DNA of 34,684 nucleotides from positions 1 through 34,684 of the forward strand of contig JAAYVD010000115.1 in the NCBI GenBank assembly GCA_012517355.1, read 5' to 3'. The notes below the pieces were generated by a model. It had not been told where the DNA came from and made no database searches. It saw nothing but the letters and a program-made list of their open reading frames with translations. A program made the position numbers and the translations under genes. Numbering within the stretch: position 1 is the stretch's first letter; every line of letters starts with the position of its first letter. This stretch comes from Candidatus Rifleibacteriota bacterium (GTDB lineage Bacteria > Muiribacteriota > Ozemobacteria > Ozemobacterales > Ozemobacteraceae). Positions 24,213 through 33,200 of this stretch are shown here, in pieces.

Positions 24213-24941
24213 TCAGAGGTGGCGGAGGAACCAGGTGCCGACCTCGACCCAGGTGGCCTGCCAGTCCTCCTGGCGCATCATGTGGCCGGAGTCGGGGAAG
24301 TGGACCGCGTGCAGGCGGTCGGGGCAGTCGGCGTAGAGGGGTCGCAGCCGCTCGGCGAAGGCGCGGGCGGGGTCGGGCGGGACGGTCTCGTCGAGGCCTG
24401 CCGTGACGGTCAGGAGGGGAACGGGGGGGAACCGGTCAGGGCTTCGGTGGGGGGCGCGGCCGGCCGGTGATTCCCAGGCGGGGGAGGAGATGATGGCGGC
24501 GGTGGCGTCGGGGCGGGTGTCTCCCGTGAGCGTCGCGTAGGTCAGGAACCCGCCCATGGACACCCCGGCCAGGCCGACCCGGCAGCCCAGGCTGCGCAGG
24601 TGGCCGATCAGGGCCTCGGTCTCCGCGGCCCATTCGTCGATGATCCCCAGGAAGATGCGGCTGCGGGCGGTGTCGCCGGGTTCCCGGCCGAGGGCGGCCA
24701 GGCGGCCGTCGTCGCGGTCGCCGTGGCCCGGGGCGTCGGCGGCGAGGACGGAGAACCCGAGCTGGGCGAGGCCGAGCATCTCGGGTTCGTGGGTGCGGCG
24801 ATGGGCGGTGAGGCCGTGGGCCACGATCACGACCCGGTCTGGGGCGGGCATGGGGTGGGTCGGGCTGACCGCGAACAGGGGTCGGCCGGCGAACTCCTGG
24901 GGGAGGGTGGGGCGGGAAGCGGTGGACCCGGGGTGGGACAT
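24213..24941 (-). CDS. alpha/beta hydrolase (YjfP/dienelactone-hydrolase-like esterase)
   Basis: The 242-residue protein has the alpha/beta-hydrolase core: oxyanion-hole region VAHGLTAHR near residue 41, LAADAPGHGDRD near 67, nucleophile elbow GVSMGG with Ser128, Asp184 in TAGLDETVPP and His220 in DSGHMM. The triad is complete, and no signal peptide is visible, so it is a cytosolic serine hydrolase, probably an esterase of unknown substrate. The ATG at 24941 has AAGGAG nine bases upstream; an in-frame TTG at 24950 directly abuts that site and is rejected. It lies 29 nt upstream of the cyclase gene and 117 nt downstream of the M20 gene, behind a hairpin. Confidence 0.85.
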   Translation of the reverse strand: MSHPGSTASRPTLPQEFAGRPLFAVSPTHPMPAPDRVVIVAHGLTAHRRTHEPEMLGLAQLGFSVLAADAPGHGDRDDGRLAALGREPGDTARSRIFLGIIDEWAAETEALIGHLRSLGCRVGLAGVSMGGFLTYATLTGDTRPDATAAIISSPAWESPAGRAPHRSPDRFPPVPLLTVTAGLDETVPPDPARAFAERLRPLYADCPDRLHAVHFPDSGHMMRQEDWQATWVEVGTWFLRHL

Positions 24942-25002
24942 GGTCGACAACTCCTTGGACCATCGACGGGGAAGGGCCCCAGGGGTGGCGGGATTTCAGG
25001 AA

Positions 25003-25040
25003 CCGGGCCGGCCGGTGCCCGAGGCGACCGGCCGGCCCGG
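25003..25040 (-). terminator. perfect 14-bp hairpin after M20 hydrolase gene
   Basis: CCGGGCCGGCCGGT (25003-25016) and ACCGGCCGGCCCGG (25027-25040) are perfect arms with a ten-base loop. The hairpin starts 18 nt beyond the stop codon of the minus-strand M20 gene. There is no clear T-tract, so it may be a partial terminator that lowers expression of the hydrolase and cyclase genes downstream, which have no obvious promoter of their own. Confidence 0.6.
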
Positions 25041-25058
25041 AGGATGGGCCTGCGGAAG

Positions 25059-26387
25059 TTACTTGCGGGCGCGGGCGGGGGCCTTTTTCGCCGGAGCCTT
25101 GGCGGGGGCCTTTTTCGGCGAAGCGGCTTTCGGGGCAGGATTGCCGGCCGGGGCGCGGTGGGCGAGGTGGAGGGCGGTGAGGGCGAACACCTTGGCGTCG
25201 CCGAGGAGGTTGTCGAGGAAGCAGTACTCGTTGGGCTGGTGGGCGACCTCATCGAGCTTGCTGTAGACGACGGCGGGCAGATTGAGCTTGCGGAAGAAGG
25301 CGGCGACGGTGCCGCCGCCGATGCCCTTGGGCACGCCCTTGACGCCGTGGACGGTCTTGATGGCGCTGACGATGCTGGTCACCAGCGGATCGGCGGGATC
25401 GGTGGGGGGGGCGGCCTCGCCGCGCTGGACGTTCTCAAAGGTGATGGTGACCTTGTGGGCCTTCTCGACCTCCTTGGCCAGGCGCCGGATCTCGGCTTCG
25501 ACCTGCTTGAGGGGGTAGCAGGGGAGCACGCGGGAGTCGAGGTAGAAGACGTCTTCGGCGGGCAGGGTGTTGATGTTGGGGATGTTGTTTTCCTTCTTGG
25601 TGGGCTCGAAGGTGCTCATCGGCGGGTCGAACAGCTGGTCGGACTTGGGGAAGGTCTTGTAGAGGGAATTCAGCCGGACCACCAGGTCGCTGGCGGCGCG
25701 GAAGGCGTTGCGGCCTTTCTGGGGCATCGAAGCGTGGCACTGCTTCCCGTGGGTCATGATCTTCAGCCACCAGATCGACTTCTCGGCCACCTCGACCATG
25801 CCGCCGTCGGGCTGGCCGCCGTCGGGGACGATGAACATGTCGTTCTTGCCGAACAGTTCGGGGTGGTGCTCGCACAGCCAGCCGGCGCCGTACTCGCTGC
25901 CGGTCTCCTCGTCGGCGGCGAACAGCAGCCCGACGTTGAAGGGGGGGCGCCAGCCGGTGTCCATCATGGCGCGCACGGCCAGGAGGCCGGAGACGAGGCC
26001 CTGGTGGTTGTCCTCGACGCCGCGGCCGATCAGCTTGCGGCCTTCGATGTGCAGCTTGTAGGGGTCGGTCTTCCACAGCGACAGGTCGCCGGGGGGGACG
26101 ATGTCGGTGTGGGCCATGATCCAGAAGGTGCGATCGCTTTTCGTGCCTTTGTACAAGGCCACGATGTTGGGCCGCACGCCGCCCTTGGCCGCCTTGTGGG
26201 GGGCGTCGTACCGCTTGACCGAGTCGAACTTCAGCTTCCTGAGCTCCTTCTCGAGCCAGACCGTCTTGTCGAGTTCGCCGGTGCCGCCGCTGTCCGGCGT
26301 GATGGCCGGGATGGCCACCAGCCCGCGCTGCAGCTCGATCGCCCACTTCTCGTACCCGTCGATCTTCTTGAACAGATCCTGTTGCAT
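25059..26387 (-). CDS. M20 family metallohydrolase with Lys/Ala-rich tail
   Basis: The 442-residue protein is a member of the ArgE/DapE/carboxypeptidase G2-like M20 family of two-zinc amidohydrolases. The metal and catalytic residues are visible: His93 and Asp95 in MAHTD, Asp126 in RGVEDNHQG, the Glu160-Glu161 pair in ADEETGSEYG, and a late His in EVAHQPNEY. A dimerisation domain lies in the middle (THGKQCHASMPQKG). No signal peptide is visible, so it is a cytosolic peptidase or deacylase whose substrate is unknown. The last 25 residues are a histone-H1-like run of Lys/Ala/Pro (KKAPAKAPAKKAPARARK), which the family lacks. GGAGG lies eight bases before the ATG. It is divergent from the TetR 2 gene. 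Confidence 0.9.
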   Translation of the reverse strand: MQQDLFKKIDGYEKWAIELQRGLVAIPAITPDSGGTGELDKTVWLEKELRKLKFDSVKRYDAPHKAAKGGVRPNIVALYKGTKSDRTFWIMAHTDIVPPGDLSLWKTDPYKLHIEGRKLIGRGVEDNHQGLVSGLLAVRAMMDTGWRPPFNVGLLFAADEETGSEYGAGWLCEHHPELFGKNDMFIVPDGGQPDGGMVEVAEKSIWWLKIMTHGKQCHASMPQKGRNAFRAASDLVVRLNSLYKTFPKSDQLFDPPMSTFEPTKKENNIPNINTLPAEDVFYLDSRVLPCYPLKQVEAEIRRLAKEVEKAHKVTITFENVQRGEAAPPTDPADPLVTSIVSAIKTVHGVKGVPKGIGGGTVAAFFRKLNLPAVVYSKLDEVAHQPNEYCFLDNLLGDAKVFALTALHLAHRAPAGNPAPKAASPKKAPAKAPAKKAPARARK

Positions 26388-26438
26388 GTCATGCCTCCGG
26401 TTTCGGGATGAAGGAAGTATACACCATGGACCCGGAAC

Positions 26439-26467
26439 TTGACATCCGGGGCGCGGGGGGGTATCAT
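26439..26467 (+). promoter_or_regulatory. efflux operon 2 promoter
   Basis: TTGACA (26439-26444) and TATCAT (26462-26467) are separated by exactly 17 bases, a full-consensus -35 and a five-of-six -10. This is the best sigma70-type promoter in the window. The start site would be near 26474, within the inverted repeat at 26469-26486. Confidence 0.8.
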
Positions 26468-26468
26468 C

Positions 26469-26486
26469 CGCTACTCGAAAGTAGCG
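26469..26486 (+). promoter_or_regulatory. inverted repeat at start site, candidate TetR 2 operator
   Basis: CGCTACT (26469-26475) and AGTAGCG (26480-26486) are perfect 7-bp arms with a CGAA centre. The dyad covers the predicted transcription start, right behind the -10 box, where a TetR repressor would block initiation. Its sequence differs from the operon 1 operator, so the two regulators should not cross-bind. Confidence 0.6.
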
Positions 26487-26500
26487 AAAAGGAGATGTTC

Positions 26501-27121
26501 GTGTCCACTCCCAAACAGGCCGAGCGGTTGCAACGGATCCTCGAGACGGCGCTGGTCGAATTCAGCCGGGCGGGGTTCGCCGAGGGCAGCCTCGACCGGA
26601 TCGCCCGGGAGTCCGGGGTGGCCAAGACCACCATCTATCGCCACTTCACCAACAAGGAAGGCCTGTTCCAGGCGGTCTTCCAGGTCGCCCTGGACCGCCT
26701 GTCCAGGGTCATCCGGGTCCCTCCCGGCCGGCGGGGGTTCGAGGAGCGCCTGCGGCACGGGCTGCGGAACCTCCTGCGCGAGGTGGAACGCGACCCGGCC
26801 ATCTTCCTGGTCTTCCGGACGATCGGCCCCAATTCGTCCGTCCCCGACCCGGACCTGAACCGGGAGCTGATGGATGCCTACATGGCCCGTGGCGAATGGG
26901 TCATCCAGGAACTCCGGACCGCCCAGTCCCAGGGCCTGGTGCGCCGCGACCTCGACCCCGAGCGGTTCTACATGGTGCTCCTGGCCATGGTCCACAGCCA
27001 GGTCTATCTCCGGATCCGCCGGGGGAAGGGCTTCACTCTGGGAAAGAGCGCCGAACTCATCGGGGACATCCTCTTCCAGGGAATCGGGCCGGCCGGGCCG
27101 CGGGCCAGGGCCGGACGATGA
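26501..27121 (+). CDS. TetR/AcrR family repressor of efflux operon 2
   Basis: The 206-residue protein has a typical TetR N-terminal domain: ERLQRILETALVEFS followed by GSLDRIARESGVAKTTIYRHFTNKEGLF, then a ligand-binding domain with a C-terminal FTLGKSAELIGDILFQG helix. I take the GTG at 26501 as start because GGAG (26491-26494) is six bases upstream; the ATG at 26495 directly abuts that site. It leads the second TetR-TolC-HlyD-RND operon and has a candidate operator at its start site, so it probably represses itself and the pump. The channel gene begins 59 nt after the stop. Confidence 0.9.
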   Translation: MSTPKQAERLQRILETALVEFSRAGFAEGSLDRIARESGVAKTTIYRHFTNKEGLFQAVFQVALDRLSRVIRVPPGRRGFEERLRHGLRNLLREVERDPAIFLVFRTIGPNSSVPDPDLNRELMDAYMARGEWVIQELRTAQSQGLVRRDLDPERFYMVLLAMVHSQVYLRIRRGKGFTLGKSAELIGDILFQGIGPAGPRARAGR

Positions 27122-27180
27122 CCTCCATCTCACGAACCCCCGGCCAGGGGGGTCGCGCACCTGGCGAAAGGGACTCCATC

Positions 27181-28995
27181 ATGAACCGACGAACCGTTTC
27201 TCTTCCCCAGGCGGGAATCCTCCTGCTGATGTTGGGCCTGGCTCAACCCGCCCTGGCGCAGTCCGAAACTCCGGTGGCCGGCCCCGATCCGGCGGTCGTG
27301 GTTCCGGCCGACCCTGCCGTCCCCGCCTCCGACGAGAGGCCAGACCTGGAAGTCCCAGGCTTCAGAGGCGACGGGAAGGGTGTCGCTGGCGACCCCGGGG
27401 CCACCCGCCCGGCATCCGGTGTCGCGGATGCGCCACCGGCGCCCGGCGTGGTCGATCCCGAGCCCCCGGGCCGGGATGACGGGTCCCCCTCCGGACCGGC
27501 AGTGCCGGCGTCGCCGGCGGCAACCGCCGGGCTGGTGCCGGCCGCCCCCGGTGCGGGGGATTCCCTGATCGGTGGCCTTCGCGAGCGGCTTCTGGATCTC
27601 CGGGCCCGGACGGCCCGGCAAAAGAAAGGTCTGGAGCTCACGGGCGACCCGGTCGCTCCGGGGCCGGTCCAAAGCGGCCCGCCGGAACCCTCCGCGGATC
27701 TCCCTGCCCCGGCCCTCCCGTCGGAAACGGCTCCGGCCACGGGCACGCTGACCCTGGCCCAGGCCCTGCAGCTGGCGCTCGCCAACAACCGCGAGATCGC
27801 GAGCCAGCGCAGTTCCCTGGCCATCTCCCGCGAACAGGTGCGGGAGGCGCGCACGCACGGAGTGCCGACCCTCAACGTGCAGAACCTGCAGACCCACGTC
27901 GACCGGCTGACCAGCCTGGGTCCGGTGACCATCGGGCTGCACGACACCAACATCTCCCAGGTCGTCCTCAAGCACCCGCTCTACACCTTCGGCCGGATCG
28001 AGAACGGGGTGCGGGCGGCGCAGGAGGTCTCGGGGGCGGAACGGCTCGCGCTGCAGGCCAAGGAGGCCGACGTCGCCCTGCGCGTGATCCAGGCGTTCGT
28101 GCAGGTCCTGAAAAAGCACAACCGCGCGACGATCGCCGGGGAGACGCTGGCGGTGCTGCGGCGGCACCTCGAACTGACCCGGACCCTGTTCGAGGCGGGC
28201 GTGGTGCTGAGCACCGACGTCGCCACGACCAAGGTGAAGGTGCTCGAGGCGCAGCAGAAGCTGATCGAGGAGGAGAACGCCTGGGCCATCGCCCGCGAGA
28301 CCCTGGCCAACCTGCTGGTGGTGCCGGTGTCGACCCTGGGCGAGCCGGCCGGCCTGGCCGGCGGGGCGCTGCCCGGGCCGGTCTGCGCCCCGGCTCTGGC
28401 GGAAGGGCGGGTCGAGGACAACCCCGAACTGCGCCGGTTCGAGGGCCTGATCCGGGGCCTCGACCGCAAGAAGCGCGTGGAGCGGGCGGGCACCCTGCCG
28501 ACGGTGGGCCTGCAGGCCAACTGGTCGACGGGCAACGCCTACACCGAGTTCTACGAGAACTGGAACGCGGTGGTCGTGGTCGACCTTCCCCTCTTCGAGG
28601 GGGGGCTGGCCCGCAGCCGCGCGCAGCAGGCCCAGCACGAGATCGACCGGGCGGTGCAGGGGCGCGAGCTGGTGCGCGAAAGCCTTCAGCTGGCGCGGCA
28701 GACCAGCCTGCTGCGCCTGCACGAGATGGAGAAGAAGATCGCCCTGTCCGAGGAGGCGGTCAAGACCGCCCGCGAAAACCTCGACCAGAACGAACTGAAC
28801 TACAAGGAGGGGACCGTCCTCAACACCGACGTCCTGGAGGCCCAACTGCTGCTGAACGACGCCAAGGTCTCCCTCAACAACGCCCTGTTCGACTACATCT
28901 CCTGGCAGGCCGAACATGCCAAGCACGTCGGCCGCCTCGGAGAGTTCCTGCGGGCCGTCCTCGGCCCCGCCGCCGATTCCCTGCCCAGCCTGTGA
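27181..28995 (+). CDS. TolC-family outer membrane efflux channel 2
   Basis: The 604-residue protein has a signal peptide (cleavage after Ala26 in ALAQ), a linker of about 160 residues that is rich in Pro, Ala, Gly and Asp, and then the OEP repeats from about residue 187 (LTLAQALQLALANNREIASQR). The second half shows the usual second repeat (ARENLDQNELNYKEGTVLNTDVLEAQLLLNDA). It should be the outer membrane channel of efflux system 2. The linker contains an Arg/Leu helix (LIGGLRERLLDLRARTARQKKG) between disordered parts, which channel 1 lacks, so a specific docking role is possible. AAGGG is nine bases upstream. The next gene starts 16 nt after the stop. Confidence 0.9.
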   Translation: MNRRTVSLPQAGILLLMLGLAQPALAQSETPVAGPDPAVVVPADPAVPASDERPDLEVPGFRGDGKGVAGDPGATRPASGVADAPPAPGVVDPEPPGRDDGSPSGPAVPASPAATAGLVPAAPGAGDSLIGGLRERLLDLRARTARQKKGLELTGDPVAPGPVQSGPPEPSADLPAPALPSETAPATGTLTLAQALQLALANNREIASQRSSLAISREQVREARTHGVPTLNVQNLQTHVDRLTSLGPVTIGLHDTNISQVVLKHPLYTFGRIENGVRAAQEVSGAERLALQAKEADVALRVIQAFVQVLKKHNRATIAGETLAVLRRHLELTRTLFEAGVVLSTDVATTKVKVLEAQQKLIEEENAWAIARETLANLLVVPVSTLGEPAGLAGGALPGPVCAPALAEGRVEDNPELRRFEGLIRGLDRKKRVERAGTLPTVGLQANWSTGNAYTEFYENWNAVVVVDLPLFEGGLARSRAQQAQHEIDRAVQGRELVRESLQLARQTSLLRLHEMEKKIALSEEAVKTARENLDQNELNYKEGTVLNTDVLEAQLLLNDAKVSLNNALFDYISWQAEHAKHVGRLGEFLRAVLGPAADSLPSL

Positions 28996-29011
28996 CCCGG
29001 GAGGTCCACCC

Positions 29012-30280
29012 ATGAAGCCACGCACCATCCTCCTGCTGCTGCTCGTCCTCGCCGTCCCCCTGGGGATCGGCATCGCCTGGCGTCTCCAGGCCATCCGCGG
29101 CGCGCCGAAGGTCGAGAACATCGCCGACTTCCAGAAGAAGAGCGGCATCCCCGTCGTCCTGACGAAGCCGGTGCGGAAGGCCGTGACCGAACGGCTGTCG
29201 CTGCTGGGCACGGTCACCCCCTGGAAGGAGGTGCAAGTCTCGGCGCGCGTCGGCGAGGAGATCACCAGCTCGGCCCTGGTGCTGGGGCTCGATGTCACGC
29301 GCGACCAGGTCGTGGTCGAACTGTTCGACGAGGTGCTGGCCCTCCGGGTGCGGCAGGCGGAAGGGGCCCTCGCCCAGGCCCAGGCCATGCTCGACAAGCT
29401 GCGGGCCGGGGCCCGCACCCAGGAGGTGAAGCAGAGCGAGGCCCGCCTGGCCGCCGCCGTCGCCGCTGCCGACACGGCCGAGAAGGAGCTGAAGCGGGTC
29501 AAGGAACTGCTGGGCAAGAACGCCATTCCCCAGCAAAAGGCGGAACAGCTGGTGGCGGCCTACGAGGCGGCCCGCGCCGAGCTGAGCGGGGCGCAGCAGC
29601 AGGTCAGCCTGGTGAAGGAGGGGGCCCGCACCGAGGACATCCGGGGCGCCGAGGCGGCGGTGGTGCAGGCCCGCGCCGCCCTGGAGCTGGCGCAGGTGCA
29701 ACTGCGGTTCAGCCGCATCCGGGCGCCGATGGACGGCACGGTTTCCCGCATCATGAAGGAGTTCGGCGAGCAGACCGAGTCGGGGAAGCCCGTCTTCGCC
29801 ATGGTGGCGCTCGACCCGGCCTTCCTCGACGTCGACGTGCCGAAGGACGAGATCCGGCGGGTGCGGTCCGGCATGCCGGCCCGCATCGCCGACGAGCGCA
29901 GCGGGTTCACGGTCGAGGGAACGGTCGCCGAGATCAAGCCGGATGCCGAGCCCCATTCCCGCACCTTCCTGGCCCGCATCCGGTTCGCCAACCCCGACCG
30001 GCGGTTCCGGCCGGGCATGTTCGCCCGGGCCGTGCTCGACCTCGAGACCCGCGAGGGGGCGCTGGTGCTGCCCAAGGACTGCCTGAAGACGACCGAGGAG
30101 GGGACCGGCGTGTTCGTCGTCGCCGGCGGCCGCTCCTCCTACCGCGCGGTGCAGACGGGCCTGCGGGGCGAGGACGAGGTCGAGATCCTGGCCGGCCTCG
30201 ACGACGGCGCCGAGGTGGTGCTGCAGGGGCAGAAGAACCTGGCCTCGGGCACCGCGGTCGACCCGGTCGAAAGGCTCTGA
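29012..30280 (+). CDS. HlyD/AcrA-type membrane fusion protein of efflux system 2
   Basis: The 422-residue adaptor begins with an uncleaved-looking membrane anchor (RTILLLLLVLAVPLGIGIAW). It has a first lipoyl half with GTVTPWKEVQVSARVGEEI, a helical hairpin of two repeat-like Ala/Glu arms that each contain a GARTxEV/D sequence, the second lipoyl half (FSRIRAPMDGTVSRIMKEFGEQ) and the beta-barrel/MP domains. GGGAGG precedes the ATG. It lies five bases upstream of the RND start, so the genes are co-translated. It differs clearly in length and hairpin from the adaptor of system 1, so the two systems are not recent duplicates. Confidence 0.92.
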   Translation: MKPRTILLLLLVLAVPLGIGIAWRLQAIRGAPKVENIADFQKKSGIPVVLTKPVRKAVTERLSLLGTVTPWKEVQVSARVGEEITSSALVLGLDVTRDQVVVELFDEVLALRVRQAEGALAQAQAMLDKLRAGARTQEVKQSEARLAAAVAAADTAEKELKRVKELLGKNAIPQQKAEQLVAAYEAARAELSGAQQQVSLVKEGARTEDIRGAEAAVVQARAALELAQVQLRFSRIRAPMDGTVSRIMKEFGEQTESGKPVFAMVALDPAFLDVDVPKDEIRRVRSGMPARIADERSGFTVEGTVAEIKPDAEPHSRTFLARIRFANPDRRFRPGMFARAVLDLETREGALVLPKDCLKTTEEGTGVFVVAGGRSSYRAVQTGLRGEDEVEILAGLDDGAEVVLQGQKNLASGTAVDPVERL

Positions 30281-30285
30281 GCCGT

Positions 30286-33200
30286 ATGAACCTCGTCGGA
30301 CTGTCGGTCAAGCGGCCGGTCCTGGTCTCGATGGTCCTGGCCTTCCTGGTCGTGCTCGGCCTGTTCTCCTACAGCCGGATCGGGCTCGACATGCTGCCCC
30401 GGGTCGACATCCCGGTCATCACGATCATGACCGTGTATCCCGGGGCCTCGCCAGAGAATATCGAGACGCTGATCTCGAAGCCGATCGAGGACGCGGTCAG
30501 CTCGACGAACGGCATCGACAAGCTGCGTTCCGACTCGTACGAGGGCGTGTCGAACGTCATCATCGAGTTCGACGACGACGTCGACGTCGACGAGGTGGCG
30601 GCGGACGTGCGCGAGAAGGTCGGGGCGATCCGGGCCAACCTGCCCGAGGACGCCAAGGAGCCGGTCATCCTGAAGATCGACATCAACGCCCTGCCGATCC
30701 TGAGCCTCGCGATCACCGGCGAGCGGCCGACCGAGGAGATCTACCGGCTGGCCAAGGACCAGGTCAAGGACGAGCTGCTGAAGATCGACGGGGTGGCCGA
30801 CATCGATTTCATCGGCGGCCGCGAGCGCGAGATCCTCGTCGAGGCCAACCTGGAGACGCTGAAGGCCTACGCCTTGTCGCCCGTCACGCTGGCCGGCCTG
30901 CTCAAGCAGAAGAACCTGAACCTGCCCTCGGGCCACATCACGCACCCGCGCAAGGAATACACGATCCGCATGGACGGCGAGTTCCAGAGCGTCGACGAGG
31001 TGGCCCGCATGGGCGTGCCGACGTCCTCGGGCAAGCCGTATCTGGTGCGGGAAATCGCCCGCGTGCGCGACGGCTACGAGGAAAAGCGCCAGGAGGTGCG
31101 GCTGAACGGCCGGAAGGCCGTGGCCATGGTGGTCAAGAAGCGCTCCGACGCCAACTCGGTGCGGACGGCGGGGCTGGTGCTGGCCAGGGTCGCCGAGTTG
31201 CAGCAGAAGCTGCCCGACGACATCCGGATCGAGGCGGTGCGCAACCGGGCCACCTTCATCGTCGAGTCGGTCGAGGATCTGAACGGCAACATCGTCAGCG
31301 GCATCCTGATCACCGCGGTCATCCTGTTCGCCTTCCTGCACTCCTTCAAGGCGACGTTCGTGTCGGTCCTGTCGATCCCGATCTCGATCGTGGCCACCTA
31401 CACGCTGCTGTATGCGGCCGGGTTCACCCTGAACATGATGACCCTGATGGCCCTGGCGATCAGCGTCGGCGTCCTGGTCAACAATGCGATCATCGTGCTC
31501 GAGAACATCTACGTCAAGCTGGGGAAGGGGCGGTCGATCGTCGACGCGGTCACCGAGGGGACGGGCGAGATCATGGTGGCGGTCTCGGGATGCACCCTGA
31601 CCAACGTGGTGGTGTTCATTCCCATCGCCTTCATGTCGGGCATCATCGGCCGGTTCTTCTACCAGTTCGGCATGACCGTCACCTTCGCCACCTTCGTCTC
31701 GCTGCTGGTGGCCTTCACCCTGACCCCGATGGCCGCCCGCTTCCTGCTCTCGGCCCGGGATGCCGACCCCGAACAGAAATTCCGGTTCGGCCGCTGGTGG
31801 GACGCGATGTTCGGGCGGCTGTCGCGGGTCTACCGGTCGGTGCTCGAGACCTGTCTGCGGTACCGGGTCGTGGTGCTGGCGGGAACGGCTGGACTGGTCC
31901 TGGCCAGCTTCCTGCTGGCCCCCTTCATCGGGTTCGAGTTCGTGACCGAGCCCGACCAGGGCGAGTTCGACATCACCGTGAAGATGCCGCCGGGTTCCTC
32001 CCTGGCCAACACCGACGCCATCCTGCGGAAGATCGAGGCCAGCCTGCAGGCCATGCCGCAGGTGCGGTTCGCCCTGACCAAACTGGGCAAGACCGAGTCG
32101 CTCATCGGCGGGTCGGGCTCGGGCACCAACATCGGCGAGATCAGCGTCAAGCTGCGGGCCGACCGCGGCATGTCCACCGACCGGTTCATCGCCCTGCTCA
32201 CCCCCCGGGTGGCCAACCTGCCCGAGGCCGAGCTGAACATCCGCAAGACCGGCCTGATGGGCACGAACGAATCCAAGTTCCAGGTCGACATCACGGGGGA
32301 CGACATGAAGACCCTTCAGGACCTCGAGGGGAAGGTGCTGGAGATCGTGCGCAGCACGCCCGGCACGGTCGACGTCCTCAGCAGTTTCCAGAGCGGGAAG
32401 CCGGAACTGCGCATCCTCCCGCGCCGCGACGAACTGACCCGGTTCGGGGTGACCGAGACCTTCCTGGCCATGACCCTGCGCACCTACTTCGAGGGGGCCA
32501 CCGGGGCCACCTATCGCGAGGGGGACGACGAGTACGACATCCGGGTGCGCCTCGATGCCCAGTCGCGCCTCGACATCGCGGCGGTGAAGGACATGCTGAT
32601 CATCACGCCCGCCGGGGTCTCGGTTCCCCTCGCCCACCTGGCGCGGGTCGAGGAGACGAGCGGCCCGGTCCAGATCAACCGCAAGTCGCGCACGAAGCTG
32701 ATCAAGATCTCGGCCAACATCGCCGGCCGCAGTCTCGGCGAGGTGTTGAACGACGTCAAGGCGAAGACCGACCGGCTGCCGCTGGGCATCGGGTACTCGA
32801 TCTTCTTCGCGGGCGAGATCGAGCGCATGAGCGAGTCGTTCGAGAGCCTCGGAACGGCCATGCTGCTGGCCACGGTCTTCACCTACATGCTGCTGGCGGG
32901 CCTGATGGAGTCGCTGATCCATCCGTTCACCATCCTGACCACCTTCCCGGTGGCCTTCCCCGGCATCATCCTGGGCCTGTTCTTCACCGGGCAGACCCTG
33001 AGCATCTTCTCGCTGATGGCCGTCGTCATGATGATCGGCATCGTCGTCAACAACGGCATCCTGCTGATCGAGGAATACGAGCTGCGCACCGCCGGCGGGA
33101 AGAACGTGCTGGAGGCGGTGCTCGAAGGCTCCCCCGAGAAGCTGCGGCCGATCATCATGACCACGGTGGCCACGGTCGCCGCCATGGTGCCGCTGGCCCT

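Larger units (their letters stand above)
26388..26500. promoter_or_regulatory. divergent control region between M20 gene and TetR 2
   Basis: The 113-bp region serves both directions. For the leftward M20 gene, TATACT (26421-26416 on the minus strand) is a good -10 without a good -35; the ten bases GTATACTTCC around it also occur upstream of the HEAT/vWA gene at 8786-8795. For the rightward TetR 2 gene the promoter listed separately is strong. A TetR bound near 26469-26486 could affect both genes. Confidence 0.5.

Noticed and set aside
20896-24336. 1146-codon plus-strand frame opposite the cyclase sensor
   Set aside because: It is a shadow of the repeated propeller codons. The translation is a Val/Gly/Ala/Asp-rich string without any fold signature.
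24942-24950. TTG start for the alpha/beta hydrolase
   Set aside because: It directly touches AAGGAG, while the ATG at 24941 has normal spacing.
26408-26500. Longer TetR 2 with starts at 26408 or 26495
   Set aside because: The first would include the promoter and operator, and the second has no spacing to the ribosome-binding site.
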